A DNA stretch of 64,000 bases from Gammaproteobacteria bacterium. GTDB taxonomy: Bacteria > Pseudomonadota > Gammaproteobacteria > Pseudomonadales > Pseudohongiellaceae. The stretch spans positions 62,001-126,000 of the forward strand of contig JAQWZF010000005.1 in NCBI GenBank assembly GCA_029253585.1, given 5' to 3'. The notes under the pieces are model-generated. The model was given only the letters and a program-made list of their open reading frames with translations, had not been told where the DNA came from and did no database searches. Below are positions 16,253-25,939 of this stretch, in pieces; position 1 is the first letter of the stretch, and every line of letters starts with the position of its first letter. The position numbers were made by a program, and so were the translations under genes.

Positions 16253-17773
16253 TCAGACCACAGTGAACTTCCCCATCATGCCATTGCCTTCGTGCTCTAA
16301 AATATGGCAGTGATACATATAGGCGGTGTCGGGGTCGCTAAAATTTTCGAAGCGCATAATGAATCGAGCTGTTTGCCCAGGTCCTACTTTTAAAGTGTCT
16401 TTAAAACCCATTTCATCTGCAGTTGGCACAACGCCGTCGCGATCCAAAATCTGAAACTGCCCGTGATGGATGTGAAAGGGGTGGGCCATCATAGAGTCAT
16501 TGTAGATCTTCCAGATTTCCGTGCTGCCCATTGCTACGACTTCATTGATCGCGCCCATATCTATAGGCCAGCCGTTAATTAGAAATTCACCCCCCATGCC
16601 ACCCATCCCTCCGCGCCCGCGACCGCCGCCACCGCCACCGCGCATCATTCCCATGCCCATCGGCATGCTGAGCTCAAATCTGCGAGTGCGGGTCGCTTCT
16701 GACTCTGGTATGCGCTCTATAGAGGTAAGCTGGTCAGGCAAGTCGGCACTGCGCTGCAAGGTCGATTGAGGTTCTATATTTAATATAGTGAATGACTCGA
16801 TGTTTGTTGGCTGCATATTCCTCATCATGCCGATGGTCGCGAATGGTGAAGAGTCATCGATAGGCAGGGAGATCAGATCAACCGGATTGCCGTCGCTAAA
16901 ATCAACTACGATCTCAGCACGCTCGGCAGGAGAAAGCATAATACTTCTCAGCATGGTGGGTTTTTCCAGAAAACCACCGTCACTTGCGATCAGGGAGAAT
17001 TCACGCCCGTCAACGAAGGCAAAATTAAATGTTCTCGCGTTTGCCGCATTCAGAAGTCTAAATCTCACCTTGCTGGCAGCTGGAGCAAACAGTGGCGAGG
17101 TCGTACCATTTACCAGAATGCGATCGCCGAAAACGCCAGTCATGACATCGCTGTGCATTCCCACATAACGAAATGAGCCATCCTCGTTAAAGCGCCTGTC
17201 CTGAACAATCAGGGGAATGTCATCGACACCGTAGGTGGACGGAATCTCCAGACTTTCGCTTTCGTCGTCATCGAGAATTATCATGCCGGCCAGGCCGCGA
17301 TAGCCCTGCTCGCCGGTCTTGTTAAAGAGATGAGAGTGATACCAGAAGGTACCCGCCTTCTGAATAACCTGAAAAGAAGGCCGCCACGTCTCGCCCGGCG
17401 CAATAATCTAGGCTGGCCCACCGTCCGCCTTAGCGGGAACGTGTAAGCCATGCCAGTGTATGGTGCTGGGCTCATTAAGGTTATTTAGCACTGACATGGC
17501 GACATCGCTGCCATTTCTGAGGCGAATCGTAGGGCCCAGAAAGCTGCCATTGATACCAATAGTCGGCGTGTTTAAGCCACCGAGAAACTGACGGCTACCA
17601 GCTTGTAACTGCAAGTCATAGCGTAGACTACCATTGCTCATCTCGCCGGTATGAAGCGGTGGTATACGTAGTTCATTGTTTACCCGACTCTGGGCAAAAA
17701 CGGGCATGGGCAATAGAGCATTACTCGCGTCAAAACCCACACTCTGAACCAAACGCCTGCGGGATAGCTTCAT
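16253..17773 (-). pseudogene. Multicopper oxidase (CueO-like), in-frame TAG
   Basis: A minus-strand frame from ATG 17773 to 16253 would encode 506 residues but has TAG at 17408-17410 (codon 122). A Tat-type start (KLSRRRLVQS) precedes the oxidase. The copper motifs are all present: HWHGLHVP before the stop, FWYHSHLF just after it, then HPFHIHHGQF, and YHCHILEHEGNGMMG at the end. A Met- and Gly-rich segment near residue 370 recalls the CueO methionine-rich region. Homologues have GGPxxxIxPG at the stop, so CAG to TAG is likely. CueO-type enzymes oxidise Cu(I) in the periplasm. Without readthrough the enzyme loses three of its four copper-binding motifs. Confidence 0.8.
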
Positions 17774-18072
17774 GAATATCCTTTCTACTTCTTCAGCGAC
17801 TTAGTAATTGAATGAGCGGAAACTTTCGACTCAAGGCATTGTATTCAATGCATGGGCCGGTCATGCTGACTTGGGTCAATAAAGCCAAGTTTCAGGCGCC
17901 CGAGGATAGCTACGACCACTAATTTAGTAAAGGATACCGATAGCTTTGCTCTCGGTCCGATTAAAAAATATACTAGCCCGGTAAAATTCAAGCGGCCTCA
18001 GTTTGTGCGCCGGGAATTTTTACACTCTCGACTAAGTGGCGGACCGCAACCCCAAAAGAAAAAGGATTCTCG

Positions 18073-19167
18073 ATGAATGAGCTTCAAGTAGCAAAGAGCG
18101 CTATAACCCAGAGCCGGATCGTTGAATCCCAATTAGATATCGATTCGACACTAGCTCTCGGCGAAATCCTCTTGAAGGTCGACAAGTTTGGGTTCAGTGC
18201 GAACAATGTTACCTATGCCGCCGCCGGCGATCAGCTAGGCTACTGGCAATTCTTTCCCCCCTCAGACAACGCATCCGGATCCTGGGGAATCATCCCGGTA
18301 TGGGGCTTCGCCGATGTTGTGGCCAGCAACGCCCAGGGAGTCGCAACCGGCGAACGAATCTTCGGTTATTTTCCAACTAGCGGTTATCTGAAAATGCAGA
18401 ACATCAAAGTGCTGGATAATCGTTTAGTTGATGGAGCCGAGCACAGATCGAAATTGCCGCCAGGCTACAACACCTACCGCAGAGTGGAGACAGAGGCCCA
18501 CTACGAAAGGAGCATGGACGATTCGCGCATGCTACTTTGGCCGTTATATATCACATCGTTTTGTCTGTGGGATAGCCTGCGACACAACAACTGGCAGGGT
18601 GCGCAGCAGGTTCTGGTGATTAGCGCCTCGAGCAAGACCAGTATTGGCCTAGCCTATGCGCTGGCTGCCGACACCGATGCGCCTGCTTCTATAGGTCTCA
18701 CCTCGAAGAAAAACCAGCAATGGGTCAAGGGTCTTGGCCTGTATGACAACACCGTCAATTACGATGCGCTTGAAGACATCGATGCCTCGCTACCAAGCGT
18801 TATCGTCGACATGTCCGGCAATTCAAAATTATTAGCCGATATTCATGCCCACCTCGGCGACAATCTGGCCCACTGTCTGAACGTAGGCCTAACTCATTGG
18901 AGTGCGAGTGGCAGCGATACCGGCATACCCGAACAGAAGAGAGAATTCTTCTTCGCCCCCAGCCATATCCAGATGAGATTAAAAGAATGGGGGGCTGAAG
19001 AGTTTGATAAGAAATCATCACAATTTATCTATGATGCGGCAAGCAAGAGCGCTGACTGGATGACAATTGAAAGGCTGCAAGGCGTCGAAGCACTAGCCGA
19101 GATCTATACCGATGTTTGTGACGGCAAGTTAACACCCGAGCGAGCCCTGGTTATAGACCTCTCCTAG
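18073..19167 (+). CDS. DUF2855-family protein, MDR-like fold
   Basis: The 364-residue cytosolic protein begins like a medium-chain dehydrogenase (GEILLKVDKFGFSANNVTYA) and carries WGFADVVAS, GERIFGYFPTSGYL and a nucleotide-binding-like stretch (QVLVISASSKTSIGLAYALA). These are the hallmarks of DUF2855, which resembles quinone oxidoreductases but lacks their zinc ligands. AAAAGGA precedes the ATG. It lies 61 bases before the DAO-family oxidase gene, and both may form an operon. The reaction is unknown. Confidence 0.8.
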   Translation: MNELQVAKSAITQSRIVESQLDIDSTLALGEILLKVDKFGFSANNVTYAAAGDQLGYWQFFPPSDNASGSWGIIPVWGFADVVASNAQGVATGERIFGYFPTSGYLKMQNIKVLDNRLVDGAEHRSKLPPGYNTYRRVETEAHYERSMDDSRMLLWPLYITSFCLWDSLRHNNWQGAQQVLVISASSKTSIGLAYALAADTDAPASIGLTSKKNQQWVKGLGLYDNTVNYDALEDIDASLPSVIVDMSGNSKLLADIHAHLGDNLAHCLNVGLTHWSASGSDTGIPEQKREFFFAPSHIQMRLKEWGAEEFDKKSSQFIYDAASKSADWMTIERLQGVEALAEIYTDVCDGKLTPERALVIDLS

Positions 19168-19228
19168 TCTCCTGCATCAGATACCCGCGCATCCCTTGAA
19201 ACCGGACTCATGAAACCAGCCCGTGCCT

Positions 19229-20518
19229 ATGACTAAGACATTCCCCAATTACCACCACAGAAGCGGCTGGAATGCCGTACTGCTGGCACGTGAAGCTTCT
19301 CCCTCTTTGCAAAAAGATCTGACAAGCGATGTCCTAATCATCGGTGCGGGTTGGACAGGCATAGCTGCCGCCAAGCGCTGGCAGGCTCTCTCGCCTGATG
19401 CGAACATAGTCTTAATCGATGCTAGCGAAATTGGCGAGGGCAACCCCGGCCGTAACTCCGGGTTCTTGTTAGAGATAGCACTCGCAGAAGAGGCCAATCC
19501 AGATCAACTGGAGAAGATGAATGTCTGTAACCGGTTAACAGCAAGTACGATGGCCGACATTCTCGCCGAGATCGAAGACACCGGCCTGCCGGTTGATATA
19601 AGCAAGGCAGGAACCTATAGAGCCGCAGCCAGCGAGGCGGGGCTTAAATCACTGAACAACTATCGAGCCTTCCTGAACGCCGCCGGCCTGCAGTTCGAGA
19701 GCCTGAATCAGGCCGCACTCAAGTCACGAATCGGTACCGGCTTCTATCAGGAGGGGCTCTTTTCGCCAGACTGTTATCTTGCCCAACCCGCCGCCGCTAT
19801 TCGCGCGCTGGCTTTCAACCTGCCAGAATCGGTGAAACTGTTTGAGAACACGCCTGCCACACGGCTGACGCAACGCGCAAATGGCTGGCAGGTGCAAACG
19901 CCCCAGGGAACTATAAACACGCATAAGCTGGTGTTAGCCAACAACGCCTTTAGCAAGGAACTGGGCATTGCCAGATCTCGTCTAGTCGCCATGTATACCT
20001 ATGCGGGTCTCACACCCGTGCTCGAACAATCTGTATTGGATGACCTGGGCAGTGAGTCGAACTGGGGCCTGCTTCCCACCCATCGACTTGGCAGCACCCT
20101 GCGACGAACGAAGGACGGGCGCTTAATGCTGCGCTCGATGCATGGCTACGAGAAAGAGTCGCCCAGGAGCGAGATAGAGGCCGGGCTAAAGATTCGTCTG
20201 CAGAAACGCTTCCCGCAGCTGCCGAGTTTCGAGCTTAAACATTGCTGGGGAGGCGCAGTTGGCTTCACCTATAACGGCGGCGCCGTATGGGGTGAGTTTA
20301 AGCCGGGGCTCTTCGTATCGGCGGGGTGCAACGGTGGTGGCACGGTGAAGGGGACGCTGCTTGGGAAACTCCTCGTGGAGGCCGCGCACGGCCTTAAGGT
20401 GCCTGATGTCCCAGAATTATTCGGCCGTGCCAGCTGGATGCCTCCAGAGCCAATTCGCGGACTCGGCTTCAAACTAAGCTCCACTATTGAAAGCCATCAG
20501 GGACGACACGAACTATAA
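19229..20518 (+). CDS. FAD-dependent oxidoreductase, DAO family (gamma-glutamylputrescine oxidase-like)
   Basis: The 429-residue protein has the FAD-binding motif DVLIIGAGWTGIAAAKRWQ, then GRNSGFLLE and a C-terminal contact FVSAGCNGGGTVKGTLLGKL. The start HHRSGWNAVLL fits the OrdL/PuuB branch of the DAO family, whose members oxidise amines or amino acid derivatives. I use ATG 19229; GTG 19223 is two codons upstream and neither has a good ribosome site. It follows DUF2855 and precedes the NhaC antiporter, all on the plus strand. Substrate is unknown. Confidence 0.8.
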   Translation: MTKTFPNYHHRSGWNAVLLAREASPSLQKDLTSDVLIIGAGWTGIAAAKRWQALSPDANIVLIDASEIGEGNPGRNSGFLLEIALAEEANPDQLEKMNVCNRLTASTMADILAEIEDTGLPVDISKAGTYRAAASEAGLKSLNNYRAFLNAAGLQFESLNQAALKSRIGTGFYQEGLFSPDCYLAQPAAAIRALAFNLPESVKLFENTPATRLTQRANGWQVQTPQGTINTHKLVLANNAFSKELGIARSRLVAMYTYAGLTPVLEQSVLDDLGSESNWGLLPTHRLGSTLRRTKDGRLMLRSMHGYEKESPRSEIEAGLKIRLQKRFPQLPSFELKHCWGGAVGFTYNGGAVWGEFKPGLFVSAGCNGGGTVKGTLLGKLLVEAAHGLKVPDVPELFGRASWMPPEPIRGLGFKLSSTIESHQGRHEL

Positions 20519-20628
20519 GTAGCGACCAAGCCCGCGTGACTGACGGCAACAACAGCTATTGCATAACCGCCGGCTATGGGTCAAATTGCCGAGATGAACA
20601 CCCAAAAAATAATAAAAAGGACTAAAAC

Positions 20629-22035
20629 GTGGAAGCCACAGACTATATTGGCCCCCTGTCACTAGTACCAGCAAGCGTCGCCATCCTGCTCGCCTTCATA
20701 ACGCGTAATACGGTCTTCTCACTCGCCGTCGCCTGCCTCGCTGGCGTTCTGGTCGCCGGAGAGGGTTTTATAGGGTTCCCCAATCTGCTCGTTGGCGCCC
20801 TAGGCAACGAAGATTTCTCCTGGATTCTGCTACTGGAATTCTTCATCGGCATACTTATCGCCTTCTTCCAGCGCACCGGCGCAATTCTTAATTTTTCGCA
20901 GTTTATCGAGAACAGACGCATGACCCGCAAGCGTGTGCAGCTCATCGCCTGGTTCATGGGTATGTTTGTCTATTTCAGCGACTACTTCAGCCCCTTGTTT
21001 GTAGGTTCTACCATGCGCGCCCTGTCCGACAGATTTAAAATCTCCCGCGAGAAACTAGCCTACATCTGTGACTCCACCTCCGCACCGGTTAGCATATTGG
21101 TTCCTATTACCGGCTGGGCCGTGCTTGTGGCTGGCCTTATCATCGGCATGGGCCCGATCGAAGATCCGAGCGATGCGATGATGGTATTCATCATCTCTAT
21201 CCCCTTCAATATCTATCCGATATTAGCTGTAGTGATGGTTGGCCTGATCGCCAGCAATATTATTCCTGACTTCGGCCCGATGAAGATCGCCGAGAAACGC
21301 GCGATGGAGGAAGGCAAGCTGGTACGCGATGGTGCCCAGCCGCTAATGGGTGATGAACTCACCAGCATCGAGCCGTTTCCTGGAATCAAAACAAGCCTTC
21401 TATGGAATTTTATATTCCCCGTGCTGTTGGTAATCGTATTCGCTATTGGCTCTGTCATCATCACGGCTAGCGCCAAGCCGATGGAGGCGTTCATGCTGGC
21501 CGCGTTCATGGCCGGCATCGTGATGCGTATTCAGGGCGTACCGCTTAATGAGATCACCACCACCGCCATGTCTGGCATAAAAGGCATCATGCCGGCGGTG
21601 GTTATTCTGGCCTTCGCCTATGCATTGAACGACCTCTCTGCTGCGTTGAATACCGCCGACTATATAGTTGCGGCTACCGAGGGATGGCTAACTCCCAGCC
21701 TGCTGCCTATGCTCGCCTTCCTCATTACCGGCTTCATCGCCTTTTCAACCGGCACAAGCTGGGGCACCTACGCGATCATGATTCCAATCGCCGTGCCTTT
21801 GGCCTTTAATTTTTCAGGGGATGAACTCAACACCATGGTCTACGCTACCCTCGCCGCAGTTGCCGGTGGCGGCGTGTTTGGCGATCATTGCTCCCCCCTG
21901 TCGGACACCTCGATACTGGCCTCTACCGGCGCGGCATCAGATCATATCGACCATATAAAAACCCAGCTACCCTACGCCGCGCTCATTGGCTTGATCAGCG
22001 TCGGCCTGTATCTGGTAATAGGCTTTAGCTTCTGA
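20629..22035 (+). CDS. NhaC-family Na+/H+ or organic-anion antiporter
   Basis: The 468-residue protein has about eleven hydrophobic segments and the NhaC-like signatures YFSDYFSPLFVGSTMRALSD, CDSTSAPVSILVPITGWAV and GGVFGDHCSPLSDTSILAS. NhaC-family carriers exchange Na+ for protons or for solutes such as malate. The start is GTG 20629 preceded by AAAAGGA, and no ATG fits better. It follows the DAO-family oxidase by 110 bases, so it may import that enzyme's substrate, which is inference. Confidence 0.85.
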   Translation: MEATDYIGPLSLVPASVAILLAFITRNTVFSLAVACLAGVLVAGEGFIGFPNLLVGALGNEDFSWILLLEFFIGILIAFFQRTGAILNFSQFIENRRMTRKRVQLIAWFMGMFVYFSDYFSPLFVGSTMRALSDRFKISREKLAYICDSTSAPVSILVPITGWAVLVAGLIIGMGPIEDPSDAMMVFIISIPFNIYPILAVVMVGLIASNIIPDFGPMKIAEKRAMEEGKLVRDGAQPLMGDELTSIEPFPGIKTSLLWNFIFPVLLVIVFAIGSVIITASAKPMEAFMLAAFMAGIVMRIQGVPLNEITTTAMSGIKGIMPAVVILAFAYALNDLSAALNTADYIVAATEGWLTPSLLPMLAFLITGFIAFSTGTSWGTYAIMIPIAVPLAFNFSGDELNTMVYATLAAVAGGGVFGDHCSPLSDTSILASTGAASDHIDHIKTQLPYAALIGLISVGLYLVIGFSF

Positions 22036-22193
22036 GTTTGCCCTACGCTGCCGCTACGCGACGCAGGCATGAGCAAACCCAAGGCTACAGTCTTAAAAAG
22101 CACAGACTCCAGACGAGACAAAATGTTCTGTTTTGACTACACTTTGGACGTCTAAATTTCCAACAAGAACAGAAACAAGTAATGAGGCTTATT

Positions 22194-23117
22194 ATGTCCA
22201 GGAGCAAATTCGCAGCAATAGCTGCAACCTACGCACTTCTTACGTTCAGCAGCGTCCTCAATGCCGCTGAATTAAAACTGCTGCGCTATGGACCACTGGG
22301 CGAAGAGAAGCCTGGGCTGGTCGATACTCAGGGCCGGATTCACGATCTATCGGCACATATTGATGACATAGGCCCGGCCACTCTCTCCGACGCGGCATTG
22401 GAGGAGATCGCACAGATCCCGCTTAGTGAACTGCCACTGGTGCAGGGCAATCCGCGAATTGGCGTGCCAGTCACGGATACCGGCAAGATCGTTGCCATCG
22501 GATTCAATTACGTCAATCACGCGGCGGAAATGGCGGTAGAGCTGCCCACGGAGCCTCTGGTTTTCATGAAGGCCACCTCCGCCCTAACCGGCCCCTTCGA
22601 CAACGTGATTCAACCGCGCAACGGCAATAAGCTCGACTACGAATCAGAGTTAGTCATCGTCATTGGGCGCCGCGCGCAATACATCTCCGAAGATGAAGTC
22701 TTCGACTATATCGCTGGCTATACCGTGGGGCACGATGTGTCCGAGCGCGCCTTTCAGCGCGAGCGCGGCGGACAATTCACCAAAGGTAAGAGTGCCGACA
22801 CATTCGCGCCCGTTGGCCCCTATCTGGTGACACGGGACAACATCGACGATGTGCAGAATCTTTCTATATGGTCTGAGGTGAACGGTGAAATGCGCCAGCA
22901 AGGTAACACCACCGACATGGTCTTCGGCGTAAAGGAGATCATCAGTCACCTGAGTCAATTTATGACACTCTACCCAGGCGATCTAATCTTCACGGGAACA
23001 CCCGCGGGTGTGGGTGACGGCATGGTGCCACCGAGCTATCTGCAGCCCGGCGATGTGGTGCGTGTTGGTGTCGAAGGCCTGGATTTTCAGCGCCAGACTA
23101 TAGCGGCCCCGCGCTGA
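22194..23117 (+). CDS. Fumarylacetoacetate hydrolase family protein with a signal peptide
   Basis: The chain has the FAH fold: GFNYVNHAAEM, FMKATSALTGP, LDYESELVIVIGRRA, GYTVGHDVSERAFQ, KGKSADTFAPVGPYLV and FTGTPAGVGDG. The E-x-E and D metal ligands are visible in DYESELV and in VGHDVSERAFQ. These proteins hydrolyse C-C or decarboxylate acylpyruvate-type compounds and normally act in the cytosol. Here the first 27 residues (SKFAAIAATYALLTFSSVLN, then AAE) form a signal peptide. ATG 22194 has GAGG at the right distance; ATG 22182 adds only four residues. It ends 7 bases from the convergent PQQ dehydrogenase gene. Confidence 0.85.
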   Translation: MSRSKFAAIAATYALLTFSSVLNAAELKLLRYGPLGEEKPGLVDTQGRIHDLSAHIDDIGPATLSDAALEEIAQIPLSELPLVQGNPRIGVPVTDTGKIVAIGFNYVNHAAEMAVELPTEPLVFMKATSALTGPFDNVIQPRNGNKLDYESELVIVIGRRAQYISEDEVFDYIAGYTVGHDVSERAFQRERGGQFTKGKSADTFAPVGPYLVTRDNIDDVQNLSIWSEVNGEMRQQGNTTDMVFGVKEIISHLSQFMTLYPGDLIFTGTPAGVGDGMVPPSYLQPGDVVRVGVEGLDFQRQTIAAPR

Positions 23118-23124
23118 GATTCAG

Positions 23125-24768
23125 TTATTCCAAGCCAAATACATACAGCGTCTGACCACCGATAATGGCCACACGCTGATTGCCATCCACCGAGAAGCCC
23201 ATGGGATTTGTGCGCACGTGGGCACCGGTGTTGAAGAACCACAGCGGGTCTCCATCTTCGCCATCCAGCGCAAAGAAATAACCTTCGTTACTCGCCCCAA
23301 ACACCAGCCCACCGGCGGTGGCCATAACCCCTGACCAGGGTGGAGTCTGCAACTCAAACTCCCACTGTTGCTCGCCGCTCATTACATCCAGCGCCACGAT
23401 GGCTCCCGATGCGTCGTCACCATCTAGTGGCTGCTCGCCACCACCAAGAAAAGGCATGCCCGCCTCGTATTCCACATCGGACTTGAAATAGATGGCGCCC
23501 ATTCGTCGATTGGGCACGAAGAACTGTCCTGTCTGTGGGTTATAGGAGGGAGAAAACCAGTTCGTGGCTCCTTGCAGGCTAGGCCACATCAGATTGCCCT
23601 CCCTCGTTGGGTCCGAATTCGGTATCACAATCGGCCGCCCGTTCTCGTCGATACCCTCGGCCCAGGTCTGAAATGAATACTCCTTGCCTAACAAGTATTC
23701 TCCAGTTTCGCGATCTAGTAAATAGTAGAAGGCATTACGATTTGCCAACGCCAATAGCTTGCGCTGGCGCCCCTCAAATTCGCCATTGACCAAAACCGGA
23801 ATCTGATTAGCATCCCAGTCATGGGTATCGTGTGGCGTATATTGAAAGAACCACTTCATCTCACCAGTATCTGGATCCAGGGCCAACACCGCACAGGTAT
23901 AGAGATTGTCGCCGGGGCGCAGGTCGCCGTTCCAGTCAGGCGCCGGGTTGCCCGTGGTCCAGTAGAGCAGATCGAGTTCAGGATCGTAGGAGCCGGTAAG
24001 CCAGGTAGAACCGCCTCCGGTACGCCATGCATCACCCTCCCAGGTTTCGCTGCCAGGTTCGCCCGGTGCAGGAACGGTATAGGTACGCCATAGTCTCTCG
24101 CCACTTTCGGAATCATAGGCATCGATGTAACCGCGCACGCCTGCCTCGGCACCGCTAACGCCTACGACAATCTTTCCATCCAGCGCCAGCGGCGCGAGAG
24201 TGAGAGAAAACCCAGACAAGTTGTCGGCAACTTTGCTTTCCCAGCGCACGGACCCAGTGCGCGCATCGAGGGCGAACAGGCGTGCATCCAGAGTAGCCAC
24301 ATATACCTTGTCATCTAACAGGGCCACTCCGCGATTGATTCGCGGAAAACCTATGTTCAATACATCGTTAGTGATGTCGGGCACGAAGTGCCAGAGCGTG
24401 CGACCCGTTCGTGCGTCTAATGCGGTCACGCTGCTGGGAGATTCTGTGAGGTACATGATGTCATCAGCCACCAGCGGAGTCGTTTCCTGCAGTGCCGCGC
24501 CACTTATCCCCGTCGGCCTCATCTGATAGGCCCACATCACCTTAAGCTGGTCTACATTCACCGTATTGATTTGCGATAGAGGCGAAAACCGCTCTGATTT
24601 ATAGCCGCCGGAATAGGAGAGCCAATCGGCGCCATTCTGCTCGTCGGCGAGTAACGCCTCGAACGGCGTGTCTGCCAGAGCAGACTTGCTGACAAATGTT
24701 AGCGAGAGGCATAGCGCGAGTAGCGGGATAGAAAATGGTTTCTGTAATTTCATTCTAATAGGCTCCAT
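23125..24768 (-). CDS. PQQ-dependent alcohol dehydrogenase with a lanthanide-type DxD motif
   Basis: The 547-residue periplasmic propeller has a signal peptide and the quinoprotein alcohol dehydrogenase signatures: VSGAEAGVRGYIDAYD (catalytic-site Glu), TGNPAPDWNGDLRPGDNLYT (Asn ligand) and TPHDTHDWDANQ. In the last, the catalytic Asp is followed two residues later by a second Asp, the arrangement that marks XoxF/PedH-type lanthanide-dependent enzymes rather than calcium MxaF (Ala there). The vicinal Cys pair of many alcohol dehydrogenases is absent. Only three bases separate it from the upstream cytochrome c gene, its likely electron acceptor. Confidence 0.85.
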   Translation of the reverse strand: MEPIRMKLQKPFSIPLLALCLSLTFVSKSALADTPFEALLADEQNGADWLSYSGGYKSERFSPLSQINTVNVDQLKVMWAYQMRPTGISGAALQETTPLVADDIMYLTESPSSVTALDARTGRTLWHFVPDITNDVLNIGFPRINRGVALLDDKVYVATLDARLFALDARTGSVRWESKVADNLSGFSLTLAPLALDGKIVVGVSGAEAGVRGYIDAYDSESGERLWRTYTVPAPGEPGSETWEGDAWRTGGGSTWLTGSYDPELDLLYWTTGNPAPDWNGDLRPGDNLYTCAVLALDPDTGEMKWFFQYTPHDTHDWDANQIPVLVNGEFEGRQRKLLALANRNAFYYLLDRETGEYLLGKEYSFQTWAEGIDENGRPIVIPNSDPTREGNLMWPSLQGATNWFSPSYNPQTGQFFVPNRRMGAIYFKSDVEYEAGMPFLGGGEQPLDGDDASGAIVALDVMSGEQQWEFELQTPPWSGVMATAGGLVFGASNEGYFFALDGEDGDPLWFFNTGAHVRTNPMGFSVDGNQRVAIIGGQTLYVFGLE

Positions 24769-24771
24769 GCT

Positions 24772-25557
24772 TCATTTCAGGCTCATAAGATAAGACACCA
24801 CATCGTCGGTTTGCTGCGCATTCAACACCGAATTATATCCCGGCATGAGCGAGTGGCCCGGCGCCTTCTCATAGCTGATCAAATCTGCTTTCTCGAAGGA
24901 GTAGAGTTTTCCAAACAGGTCACGCATCTGCACGGTGAAGGCATCTTCGTTGACGCGTATCCCCTCATAGCTGCCGTATTCCGAGACTATGCGAACAGTT
25001 AAAAACGCATTGAGAGAACCTCTGAATCGATCAACCTGACGTGGCTGATCTGCATCCGGCGCCATTACCGAACGACGCAAGTAAGCAGCATTGCGCCGCT
25101 GGCCAACATTGCTGAGCTCTGGCCCCACGCCGTTCCCCTCGCCAAATAGAATATGACAGCTGGAACAGTTGCCAACAGTCCTATAGATCTCAGCACCCGC
25201 TAGAGGGTCGCCCGGCATTTCCTCCGGCGGCAATTCGCCCAGGCTACGAACATAGGCAGCCACATCCGGCCCGTCTTGACCACGTAACTGCCGCGACCCG
25301 GGCATACCCGTGCCCGGAATGCCGCCCACTATCAATGAAACTAACGCCTCGTCATCAGGCGCGTATACGAGATTGGGCCGCGTTAGACTTGGGCCCTCGC
25401 CTCCGCCACCGAGCATGCCGTGGCAGCGGGAGCAGAGGGTTTGAAACAGTTGCTGACCGTTCTCCAGATCCTGTGCAAAAACTGCTGGAGAACAAGATAT
25501 CGCCACTGCCCATAGAATCAAGGCTAAGGAGCGGAGCAGGTAGTTCTTGGCGAGCAT
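24772..25557 (-). CDS. Diheme cytochrome c, electron acceptor of the PQQ alcohol dehydrogenase
   Basis: The 261-residue protein has a signal peptide ending at AVFAQ and two class I heme c motifs, LCSRCHG near residue 45 and NCSSCHI near residue 135. The axial methionines are probably GTGMPGSR for the first heme and SLMPGYN near the C-terminus for the second. It begins an operon with the PQQ dehydrogenase. The expected role is to carry electrons from the reduced quinoprotein to a terminal oxidase. The spacing and order strongly support the pairing. Confidence 0.9.
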   Translation of the reverse strand: MLAKNYLLRSLALILWAVAISCSPAVFAQDLENGQQLFQTLCSRCHGMLGGGGEGPSLTRPNLVYAPDDEALVSLIVGGIPGTGMPGSRQLRGQDGPDVAAYVRSLGELPPEEMPGDPLAGAEIYRTVGNCSSCHILFGEGNGVGPELSNVGQRRNAAYLRRSVMAPDADQPRQVDRFRGSLNAFLTVRIVSEYGSYEGIRVNEDAFTVQMRDLFGKLYSFEKADLISYEKAPGHSLMPGYNSVLNAQQTDDVVSYLMSLK

Positions 25558-25939
25558 AGTGAACCTTACTTTTCTTTTTATGTATTCATCTGCCTAAAAA
25601 TACACTAGAACGGAAGAGTGAACCATGTTTATGAATGCAAGCGCTTGGCAGCGCAGAACTTTGCTTACGCTAGCCGCCAATCAAATGTCTGCCTCACGGC
25701 CCTGGCAAACTAAGCCCGTGCAAGACAGATTGAGTCAGCTAGCAAATGAGACTGTATAAGCAACTGCAAGATCAGCCCGAGAACTGAACCTGATACTGAA
25801 TTACAATAGTGACTGCATTGATAAAGACAATGCCCATGAGTCGGCGTATTCTCGCTTCAGAGAGCATTCCAGGTAAACGTTATATACATAAGCCGCCCTA
25901 ATTTCAGACCATGCTTCAATCGAACCTTAAGAGAGACAC
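25558..25939. other. Divergent intergenic region
   Basis: 382 bases separate the cytochrome c operon (minus) from malic enzyme (plus). It should carry both promoters. A 43-codon plus-strand open frame from ATG 25625 has no family signal and is not called. Confidence 0.5.

Noticed and set aside
25625..25759. Short plus-strand frame before malic enzyme
   Set aside because: 43 codons without ribosome site, motif or coupling to a neighbour.
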